In this document: positions 16,238-23,454 of the stretch, in pieces | Layout of the letters: every line of letters begins with the position of its first letter | How positions within the stretch are numbered: position 1 is the stretch's first letter | Source of the DNA: Alphaproteobacteria bacterium | Lineage (GTDB): Bacteria > Pseudomonadota > Alphaproteobacteria > Rhodospirillales > Magnetovibrionaceae | DNA length: 64,000 nucleotides | Direction: 5' to 3' | Assembly (NCBI GenBank): GCA_015231605.1 | Contig: JADGBG010000005.1 | Location: 1-64,000, forward strand | Translations under genes and position numbers: made by a program | Notes under the pieces: generated by a model | Told to the model about the DNA's origin: nothing | The model's input: the letters and a program-made list of their open reading frames with translations, nothing else | The model's database searches: none

Positions 16238-17143
16238 CTATAACGGATGCATTTTTACTCCCATCGCGCTTGCCAGCAACCGCTTCATCATTTCGAACGG
16301 GGCGAGAATGGTGCCGCGGATCCCCCATGCCAGCGCCTGAAAAGGGCGCCTCATCCTCACCATGTTGAGTGCGATCCGATAGCGGGCCAGCCCCCTCTCT
16401 CTACGATTGGCACGACGAGCCTTGCCGCTCATCCCTGGCAGCCGGGCCGCTTCGTCGAACAGGTTTTTCGCATCCATGCCCCGCGCCACAAGATATTCAG
16501 GTACAACCGTCATCTGCTGGGAGTGTTCACGAATGGACACAAGTATCCTGGGCAGAATGGCAACCCCGCCCACCCGTGCGAGACGCAACCACAACCCGTA
16601 ATCCTGTGCATATGCGTATTTGGACGGATATCCGCCGACTAGCTCTGCCGCAGCCCGCCGATACATAGACGAGGAATGTGCGATGGGGTTTACGCTGCAC
16701 AAAAGCTGATAGACATCATCTGGATCAGACGGCCATTCATGTGCGTTCAGAACCCTGTCTCTTTCATCGACCTGCTCAAAATTGGTGCCAACCAGAACGC
16801 AATCCGGATGATCGCGCAGATAATCAACCTGTTCTTGCAAACGGGTCGGCTTGGATATGTCATCGGCATCCAGAACGGCGATGAATTCGCCCTGGGCAAT
16901 GGATAGTGCAGCGTTCAAAGCCGGAGTCCGTCCAAGGCGTTTGCCGGGTTCCACGACCACGATACGCGTGTCCTCAAGGGTTTTGAGCCATTCGAGAGAA
17001 CCGTCAGTCGAACCATCATCAATAGCAATTAACTCAAAATTGGAAAATGTCTGGTTCAGCAGGCTTTCCACCGCCGGGGCGAAAAAAAAGCCCGGATTGA
17101 GAAATGTCATGAGGATGCTGACTTCTGGGATGGTCTTGTCCAT
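16238..17143 (-). CDS. Glycosyltransferase family 2
   Basis: A 301-residue GT-A fold glycosyltransferase. The N-terminus VSILMTFLNPGFFFAPAVES is typical, followed by FELIAIDDGSTDGSLEWLK and the DxD-type EFIAVLDADDISKPTRLQEQ, which binds the metal and nucleotide-sugar. HSSSMYRRAAAELVGGYPSK completes the acceptor-side region. The ATG at 17143 is used; the longer frame reaches back into the methyltransferase gene. It probably adds one sugar of the locus glycan on the cytoplasmic side. Confidence 0.85.
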   Translation of the reverse strand: MDKTIPEVSILMTFLNPGFFFAPAVESLLNQTFSNFELIAIDDGSTDGSLEWLKTLEDTRIVVVEPGKRLGRTPALNAALSIAQGEFIAVLDADDISKPTRLQEQVDYLRDHPDCVLVGTNFEQVDERDRVLNAHEWPSDPDDVYQLLCSVNPIAHSSSMYRRAAAELVGGYPSKYAYAQDYGLWLRLARVGGVAILPRILVSIREHSQQMTVVPEYLVARGMDAKNLFDEAARLPGMSGKARRANRRERGLARYRIALNMVRMRRPFQALAWGIRGTILAPFEMMKRLLASAMGVKMHPL

Positions 17144-17156
17144 GGCCGGTGAATTC

Positions 17157-18080
17157 CTACGCTTTCTGCAGGACATAGAAGTTGAAGCCGCCATCCTTGG
17201 GCCCATCTTCCAATTCCTGCAACGCCAGCTCACGGATCATGGACATCAGATCCTCACACCATTCCGTTTTGATCTCAAAGCGCTTCTCTGCCCCCAATAC
17301 ATTCGCCATCTTGATTAAGTGCGGGGAAAACGGCCGCAATCCGATATCGACGACACTCAAGGTCTGGCGGGAAAGGTACAAGGCGTGCTCCACCACCTTC
17401 AAGTCCGTATCCCTGGCAAGGAGCGCTTCAAACGCATCAGGATCCAGGGACCAGAAGTTCTCATCAGCCCGACCGCGGTTAAGCATGGTCCACAACAGGT
17501 TCTCCTGCTTAAAGCTCCGACTGTACCCCTTGTAATTGGAATTGGGGAAAACGGTTACGAGCCGTGCGCCAGGCTTCATGTTGCGCGAAATCCAGCCAAA
17601 CACCTCAACCGGGTCATCAAGCCAATACAGCATGTTTGAAAAGACCATGTCGGCAGTGCTCAAATCGAGCGGCACGTTGGCATCGTGCACACGAATTTCC
17701 CGGGCGGACCCGACCGCCAACGCCTGATTGACCAGATTTTCCTTGTGATCGACCGCCAGGTCATAAGCAAAAGCCGGGGAGGTATGGACGAACTTCCTAA
17801 AGTCCAAGGACGCCTCGACATCATAGATGTCTTTATTTTCCCAGAACCCTTTTGTTGCGACGGAATAATACCAATCGAACTCCTTCTTGAAGCGCCCACC
17901 CAACAAGGAGAACGATGTAAATCCGTTTCCACAGCCAATTTCCGTCTTGCTGTCGGGAACGCGCACGTGCGGGGCGATCAGTTTCGCTGCATGCACGTCC
18001 CATGGCACGTTCTCCGGGCGCAGCCATTGCATGTACATCATGTCTTCGATGTATTGATCGATAAATTCTGCATCAGCCAT
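17157..18080 (-). CDS. SAM-dependent methyltransferase, class I
   Basis: A 307-residue protein with a class I methyltransferase core. KTEIGCGNGFTSFSLLGG is motif I (E-x-G-x-G), and ADMVFSNMLYWLDDPVEVFG followed by MKPGARLVTVFPNSNYKGY fits motifs II and III. The N-terminal region around FIDQYIEDMMYMQWLRPE and the C-terminal ~100 residues are not recognised, so the target is unknown. It is followed 13 bp later by a GT2 gene and preceded by an aldo/keto reductase gene, all in one direction. Confidence 0.7.
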   Translation of the reverse strand: MADAEFIDQYIEDMMYMQWLRPENVPWDVHAAKLIAPHVRVPDSKTEIGCGNGFTSFSLLGGRFKKEFDWYYSVATKGFWENKDIYDVEASLDFRKFVHTSPAFAYDLAVDHKENLVNQALAVGSAREIRVHDANVPLDLSTADMVFSNMLYWLDDPVEVFGWISRNMKPGARLVTVFPNSNYKGYSRSFKQENLLWTMLNRGRADENFWSLDPDAFEALLARDTDLKVVEHALYLSRQTLSVVDIGLRPFSPHLIKMANVLGAEKRFEIKTEWCEDLMSMIRELALQELEDGPKDGGFNFYVLQKA

Positions 18081-18097
18081 GGGGCTTATTCCTGAGC

Positions 18098-19087
18098 CTA
18101 AATATTTTGTATCTGCGAACTACTGAGAAGCAGGTGCGTTTCCACGACCGCCCGCATGCACCGACGTTCGTCATGGGACAAATCCGCCATTTGGTGGATC
18201 GCCTTCGCGGCTTGCACATACGCCATCAACTGATGCGGAGTTGAAGCCGCCGGAATAACCGTCGAAACGTCAGGGCGAGAGAGGATGAACCGTATGGCAA
18301 AACCCAGCAACGCATCGCTTGAAACGCCCAAATCCTCCTGAATGCGGCGCAGGCTTTCCAACCGGCTGTTAAACTCCTCACCGGTGAAGAAAGTGCTGCG
18401 CGCATCGTTGGCATCAAACGTCGTCTTAGTCGTATATCGCCCGGACAGCAACCCGCTGTTAAGCGGAGAACGGACGATCACAGCGATCCCAGCCTGGTGC
18501 GCGGACGCAATCAGTTCATCTGTTTCATGGTACAACAGATTGTATAAGACCTGGATGCAGTCGACGGCCCGAGAGCGCACAGCTTCATACCCGACCGCTA
18601 ATTCACCCACAATCAGACCCGTATGGCGAACACGTCCCTTGCCCTTCAACCGCGCCAGCGTGTCCGCGATACCGAACGTCCGCCATTGCTCAAGGGTCGG
18701 CTTGTTGACCTGAAAAACGTCAATCTCCCGCCCTCCTATTTGGGCTAGGGAGTCCTCAACCGATTTCTCCAGAAAGGGACGGGTAAAGTCTCTGGTCTGA
18801 TTGCCGATCAGGCCAGCCTTGGTCGCGATGGTCAAACTCTCTCCGCCGTGACGGCGGCGCAAATCCCCCATTTGCCGTTCGGACGAACCATAATTGCGTC
18901 CCGTATCGAAAAAGGTCACGCCTTCATGAACGGCCATGTCCAATATCGCCGTCGCGTCCTCCTGCGCCATGAACTTAACACCTTGGTGGGTGTGGTCCGT
19001 ATTGCCGATTTGCGAGGTTCCAAACCCGAGTTCCGATACCCTCAAGCCCGTTTTGCCAAAAGGTCTTGTTTCCATCACTCTACTCAA
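18098..19087 (-). CDS. Aldo/keto reductase with altered catalytic His
   Basis: A 329-residue AKR. FGKTGLRVSELGFGTSQIG, GVTFFDTGRNYGSSERQMG (Asp61 and Tyr66 of the tetrad), LTIATKAG (Lys90) and PLNSGLLSGRYTT plus a C-terminal SRPDVSTVIPAAST (NADPH-binding) are visible. The fourth catalytic residue, normally His in LQLHxP, is Asn128 in IDVFQVNKP. AKRs with a non-His at this place can have changed activity (the 5-beta-reductases use Glu). This one probably reduces a sugar ketone or acts as a dehydrogenase on a nucleotide-sugar. It lies between a radical SAM gene and the methyltransferase. Confidence 0.8.
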   Translation of the reverse strand: MSRVMETRPFGKTGLRVSELGFGTSQIGNTDHTHQGVKFMAQEDATAILDMAVHEGVTFFDTGRNYGSSERQMGDLRRRHGGESLTIATKAGLIGNQTRDFTRPFLEKSVEDSLAQIGGREIDVFQVNKPTLEQWRTFGIADTLARLKGKGRVRHTGLIVGELAVGYEAVRSRAVDCIQVLYNLLYHETDELIASAHQAGIAVIVRSPLNSGLLSGRYTTKTTFDANDARSTFFTGEEFNSRLESLRRIQEDLGVSSDALLGFAIRFILSRPDVSTVIPAASTPHQLMAYVQAAKAIHQMADLSHDERRCMRAVVETHLLLSSSQIQNI

Positions 19088-19113
19088 GCCAAATCCAACC
19101 CCGCACAGGGCGG

Positions 19114-20154
19114 TTAAATGATTCCATCACGCCGGCGTTGCTTGACGCAAATCCGACAAGTGTCGTCGAGATACCAACGCCCCTCTTTGTGGATCTGTCG
19201 AAGACGTTCCATCTGAGGGCTTTTCCAGCATGATTCCACGCTATCACCCTGCATGATGTTTCCCAGAACGAAGCTTTTGTTGTGTTCACGAACCGGGGCA
19301 CCACACGGCACGACATTACCCTCGACGTCAATCACGGGCATTTCCCAGGGCATGGAACAATGGAACTGCTTGTCTCGGGCATACTTGGTGTTCAGTTCCG
19401 CTTCCGATAATGTTTCGTCACCGTCCAGACTTTCGAAATACAGAAAATCCTGGCACTTCTGGAAGGTGATGACGTTCACCCCCTCCTTGCTCTTCCAGAA
19501 TTCGTAGAACTGCTGTTTTTCGCCCTGATTCTCGGGCATAACGATAAAGCTCACCCGAACCCGGATGTAATCGGCCTGCTTCTCCTTTTTGAGCTTGAGG
19601 AAGTGTTCTATGTTGCTGATGACACGTTCGTACTTTCCGCCAACACGGACTTTTTCATAGGTTTCCTTTGTTGCCGCATCGAGGGAGAAGTTGATTTTGG
19701 TGATGCCACCGTCGATCAATTTTTCGCTGGTCTTTGGCGTCAACAAATTGGCGTTTGTATGAAGCCAAATATCCAGAACACCCGCGTCTTTCACATCCTT
19801 CAGCATGGAAAAGAAGTTTTTGTTCATCAAGGATTCGGCTTCGTGATCCATCAGAATCGAGGAAGGCCTGTGTGCCCTGATTTCCTCAAGCAACCGCTGC
19901 CAAACAGCTGCCGACATATGCTTTTCATTTCTTTCGCCATAATTTGCTGATCTCGGACAGAACGGGCATTCCAGGTTGCAGTAATAGCTTGCCTCGATTT
20001 CCAGACACAACGGGAAGTCGCCCAAGTATTCCTGCTTCTGTGCTGCTGAAAACCGCTCGCGATAGAGGCGGAACTCTTCCGAGAAGTTGCGTCGCCAACT
20101 GTCGTCGATTTCGTTTTCCTGAATGAAGTCCCAGATGCGCTTGATGTCACTCAT
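19114..20154 (-). CDS. Radical SAM/SPASM domain protein
   Basis: A 346-residue protein. CLEIEASYYCNLECPFCPRS has the CxxxCxxC radical SAM motif. The barrel segment LMDHEAESLMNKNFFSML and INFSLDAATKETYEKVR follow. The C-terminal part has VEGNVVPCGAPVREHNKSF and TCRICVKQRR, matching a SPASM-type auxiliary Fe-S cluster region. The first part, IKRIWDFIQENEIDDSWRRN, is an N-terminal extension without a recognised motif. It likely acts on a sugar or sugar nucleotide (dehydrogenation, dehydration or amine loss) as seen for glycan-linked radical SAM/SPASM proteins. A second such gene lies at 26-27 kb. Confidence 0.8.
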   Translation of the reverse strand: MSDIKRIWDFIQENEIDDSWRRNFSEEFRLYRERFSAAQKQEYLGDFPLCLEIEASYYCNLECPFCPRSANYGERNEKHMSAAVWQRLLEEIRAHRPSSILMDHEAESLMNKNFFSMLKDVKDAGVLDIWLHTNANLLTPKTSEKLIDGGITKINFSLDAATKETYEKVRVGGKYERVISNIEHFLKLKKEKQADYIRVRVSFIVMPENQGEKQQFYEFWKSKEGVNVITFQKCQDFLYFESLDGDETLSEAELNTKYARDKQFHCSMPWEMPVIDVEGNVVPCGAPVREHNKSFVLGNIMQGDSVESCWKSPQMERLRQIHKEGRWYLDDTCRICVKQRRRDGII

Positions 20155-20289
20155 TACGTTTACTGCTTTTCCGTTTCGTCACGAGACCCGGCCCAACAGG
20201 CACGAAGTCCCCCCTAAATACAACATGACTATGGATGATCAATCCAATTTCAATCGATGACGGTTGCAAGCCCGGCACGTGCCGTCACG

Positions 20290-21948
20290 TCACAGACGCC
20301 AGATCGCCTTCACCCAATTCCAAAACCAGGATGCATCCGCGCGTCCATGAGCCACGAGCCAGAGCCGCCTAGCCTCTTGCACAGGATCACTTTGCCACCA
20401 TGCAGCAACATTACCTTCGATTACGTCGAGATGGCGTAAGGCGTCTTGGGGCGTGTCGAACAGAATACCTGCCTGACGCAAGGTATTGAAATCCCCTTCC
20501 TTGTCCGCACTCAGTGGCCACCAGGACGGATTCCAAAATAGCATACACGGAGAGTTAGCCACCAATGCATTATGCATGGCCGTGGACGGATGATCAAAAA
20601 TCACCAATTCACAACCCAGGATGGCTTCATCCAGATTGCCGCATACGAATTCGATCTCGGGATAATAAGTCTTAAGGCTACCCTCTTCGTCGAAGGCATC
20701 GGGGTAGACCTGCGGATACAGCCGATACTGAAACCGTTCCTTGATCTTTGATGACAATCCCGACAGGAACTCCATCTTCTGGCGATAATAAAGGGTGTAA
20801 CTGGGGAAAATGTCGATACGTGCATCCGTGGCCATAGGGCACCCACCCACAAGCATGATACCTGCGCCTTCGCCATGATGTTTCCCAAAAAAACGCGCAA
20901 ACCCCGGGAAAGGCAAAGGCACGAAATTGCCACCATAGTCACCGTGACGCATCCACCCCCATGTGATGAAGGCGTGATGCTGGTATTCCATCGCGGCGAC
21001 ATACGGCATAACGCCACTGAACCCATACGCCGTCCCATGCTGAACGGATACGAACCGCTCCCCATGCTTCAAGGCCTTTGCCACGACAATGGACGTCAAT
21101 TCGTCCAATGTGTCGTACCTCCCGAGCGTCAGGCGTCCAGGGCGGTAGTTCACGCCGTCAGACATGGCGTCCAGTTCCGCAAAGCGCTGCTCGATGCTGG
21201 AGGGTATGGTGACGTCCAAAACATCCGATAGAAGCTGTAAAAAAGCCTTCGGAAATCCATTCACCTGATTTCCAGTATCGAAGACAAGGGCTCGGGATCG
21301 GCGTTTGGGCGCCAACATCAAACATGCCCGAATCGCATTCCGCGCGAAAAAACCTGGAATGGAAAGTTTCAACTGCTGACGAATCACGGAAATAGGGGGC
21401 GGCTCATAGCGCCGCGCATGCCGCAGGGTGGGTATGGCATCCGGTTCCTCGATGACCCACGATTCTGGGGCCAATGCACGCACCGCTTGTGAAGCCAGCC
21501 AGACAAAAATCGGGCCGGCATTATACAGGTCATCCACCAATGCCAATGTGTCAGAAACGGGGGGCGCGTCCTCAGCCCCCTTGACGACGAACGCATCTCC
21601 CTTTTCCCGATCAACGAAATCCTCAACAACACGATACAATGTCCACAGGTTCTGGGTGATATAAAACAGCCAGTTATATAACACCTGCTTCCAGAAAAGG
21701 GCGTCGTAATCCACCCCAAAACGCGCGTTCAGCTTTTTGGCGTTTTGCGCAACCAGATGTTCGGCTAGGGCGGCGGTCATATGGCCGTTACGAATCCGTA
21801 CGTCACGTTCGAGGAACGGGGTGATGAAGTCATGCGCGAACCACCTGGGATGAACATCCTCGCGTCCTTGAAAACACCACGCCCCGAGAACCTCGTCATC
21901 GGCAGGGGCGAAGCCGTCGTCAATGCGACCGATATACAATTTGCGCAT
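20290..21948 (-). CDS. LIC12162-family putative transferase
   Basis: A 552-residue protein recognised as the LIC12162 transferase family, common beside nonulosonic acid genes in Leptospira and proteobacteria. N-terminal RKLYIGRIDDGFAPADDEV and VLGAWCFQGREDVHPRWF fit that family, as do KHGERFVSVQHGTAYGF (His-rich, GT-B-like) and ELVIFDHPSTAMHNALVANS near the C-terminus, resembling the PSTS/H motif seen also in the 438-residue protein at 12-13 kb. A role as a glycosyltransferase that handles the CMP-activated acid is suspected from gene context only. It is followed downstream by nothing closer than 135 bp. Confidence 0.65.
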   Translation of the reverse strand: MRKLYIGRIDDGFAPADDEVLGAWCFQGREDVHPRWFAHDFITPFLERDVRIRNGHMTAALAEHLVAQNAKKLNARFGVDYDALFWKQVLYNWLFYITQNLWTLYRVVEDFVDREKGDAFVVKGAEDAPPVSDTLALVDDLYNAGPIFVWLASQAVRALAPESWVIEEPDAIPTLRHARRYEPPPISVIRQQLKLSIPGFFARNAIRACLMLAPKRRSRALVFDTGNQVNGFPKAFLQLLSDVLDVTIPSSIEQRFAELDAMSDGVNYRPGRLTLGRYDTLDELTSIVVAKALKHGERFVSVQHGTAYGFSGVMPYVAAMEYQHHAFITWGWMRHGDYGGNFVPLPFPGFARFFGKHHGEGAGIMLVGGCPMATDARIDIFPSYTLYYRQKMEFLSGLSSKIKERFQYRLYPQVYPDAFDEEGSLKTYYPEIEFVCGNLDEAILGCELVIFDHPSTAMHNALVANSPCMLFWNPSWWPLSADKEGDFNTLRQAGILFDTPQDALRHLDVIEGNVAAWWQSDPVQEARRLWLVAHGRADASWFWNWVKAIWRL

Positions 21949-21963
21949 GATGAGATTTACACT

Positions 21964-23454
21964 TCAGAAAGAGAGACCGGACTTCTCTCGCACCATCTCC
22001 GCAAGCGTCACATAAGCGTGGGTGCTCTCGATATCCGCAGAACTGAAAGCCACGCCGAATTTCTCTTCAATCGCGAGTACCAGTTCTAGGTGACGCAAGG
22101 AATCCCATCCAGGAGTTTCACCCAAGGCTGCCCCAGACAGGTCGTAATCAGCCGGCAGTTTCAAAAAAGCGCGCACGAAATCTGGCAGACCTATCCCTTG
22201 ACCTATCCCTTGTGTCAGCGGAAGCTCATCTCCTACCATGACGGCCGCGTCCTTTCGGGAAACCGATTGCGAAACAGTGATCGACGAGTCCCGGAGCTGG
22301 AAACCGTATGTTCCGTGGCACGTTGAATTGACCCCCATCATCACGTAGGGTGCCTCCACTTCCCTGGCCTGGGCAATGCTAACTACCTGTTCCGCCACCT
22401 CTTCAGGCAGCAAAGCCGCGACACCTTCGGGACGCACGCTGTCGGAATAAGAACTCAGAACATAGGTAGGTGCAACCGTCACCGCACGAACACCGAAGGC
22501 AGACAACGACTTGTCCAAGCCAGACAAATAGCTGGTCGTCATGCCTTTGGCTGCAGCGTAATCCTCCCAGCCAACGGGAGGCTGATGCATGGCGGTTGAC
22601 CCGATAGCCACGATCCGCCCGCATTGGCGCCCCAACATTCCCGCGAGAGCCCCATTAACCAAAGACTTCATCGCGCCGTAGGATACCGGCACATGCTGAT
22701 CTATGCCAGCCAAAACCGGAGCGGATGCTGTATGGATCAAGGCCACTACATCTGTACGGCCCGCTAGGAGTTTCTCCACCTTTGTCTGGCCTGCACGCGT
22801 GGCAAGGTCAGCCGAGCAGGTGGTCACGTTCACTCCCTTAAGCTGGCAAGCATCGCTCACCTCCGTGATCACGCTGACTGGCCCACGATGATGGAGGATA
22901 AGATCCCATCCCTCATCCGCCAAACGCCGCGCTACGGCTGAACCGATCGCCCCGTTTGCACCCGTCACCAACGCAGCCAGCGATCGGGGCGCAAGCTTGA
23001 TCGGCCCGGCATCCTGCATCCATTCTTCTTCACGTGACTGAACGCGCATGCTCGCTTGCAGTACGACCTCCGGTTTTTCCCGGCGAAACGCGATGACCTC
23101 GATCTGCAGAATCCGCTCAGCCTCCTGGATGACCGCGATCCGCGCCGAATACGTTATGTCCTCATCAAAAAACACGGGCTTCAGCGCCCGGACTTCGTGA
23201 CCTAGGTAAAGCGACGGGCGGCCTGGCATGAGCATGCCCGCGATCATCGACAAGGGTGACATGGACATATGGACGGGAACGATCGGGCGTTTGAACTTGC
23301 TTTGCGCAGCGTAGCGGTCATCCCCGTGCAGCGGATTTTGATCGCCGCTCAGTTTCGCAAAAGCCTTGAAATCAGCCCGCGTGAATTTTTGTGTGAAAAT
23401 GGCGTAATCCCCAACCTGAAAATCAGCAAAACGCCGCTGTTGTGATTTCGCCAT
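21964..23454 (-). CDS. MaoC-ketoreductase-ACP fusion protein
   Basis: A three-domain fusion of about 497 residues. Residues ~1-145 are a MaoC/hot-dog hydratase with GDQNPLH (Asp39 and His44 in the longer GTG-start numbering). Residues ~158-390 are an SDR with TGANGAIGSAVARRLA at 165, RIVAIGSTAMHQPP, and Tyr300/Lys304 in YAAAK. Residues ~415-497 are an acyl carrier protein with Ser453 in the phosphopantetheine site GWDSLRHLEL. This gives the enzymatic set to bind an acyl group, reduce its ketone and hydrate or dehydrate it. The ATG at 23452-23454 overlaps the stop of the AAC(3)-FkbH gene (TGATG). The linker has a 12-bp tandem duplication (QGIGQGIG). The combination suggests a dedicated hydroxyacyl-ACP maker; the substrate is unknown. 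Confidence 0.75.
   Translation of the reverse strand: MAKSQQRRFADFQVGDYAIFTQKFTRADFKAFAKLSGDQNPLHGDDRYAAQSKFKRPIVPVHMSMSPLSMIAGMLMPGRPSLYLGHEVRALKPVFFDEDITYSARIAVIQEAERILQIEVIAFRREKPEVVLQASMRVQSREEEWMQDAGPIKLAPRSLAALVTGANGAIGSAVARRLADEGWDLILHHRGPVSVITEVSDACQLKGVNVTTCSADLATRAGQTKVEKLLAGRTDVVALIHTASAPVLAGIDQHVPVSYGAMKSLVNGALAGMLGRQCGRIVAIGSTAMHQPPVGWEDYAAAKGMTTSYLSGLDKSLSAFGVRAVTVAPTYVLSSYSDSVRPEGVAALLPEEVAEQVVSIAQAREVEAPYVMMGVNSTCHGTYGFQLRDSSITVSQSVSRKDAAVMVGDELPLTQGIGQGIGLPDFVRAFLKLPADYDLSGAALGETPGWDSLRHLELVLAIEEKFGVAFSSADIESTHAYVTLAEMVREKSGLSF
22189..22212. repeat. 2 x 12-bp tandem duplication in SDR-ACP linker
   Basis: ACCTATCCCTTG occurs twice in direct succession (22189-22200 and 22201-22212). 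On the coding strand it adds one extra QGIG unit in the flexible segment just before the ACP domain of the MaoC-SDR-ACP fusion, leaving the frame intact. This looks like a recent slippage event in a linker. Confidence 0.8.

Noticed and set aside
16245-16265. GGATGCATTTTTACTCC resembles the IS21-type repeats at position 6-49
   Set aside because: It is the 3' end of the GT2 coding frame (...GVKMHPL) and no second copy or element lies beside it; a chance likeness.
12000-17000. A complete sialic, legionaminic or pseudaminic acid pathway
   Set aside because: NeuB, NeuA and a KdsC-like phosphatase are present, but no NeuC, LegB/C/H or PseB/C/H/G set could be identified, so the sugar is left unnamed.
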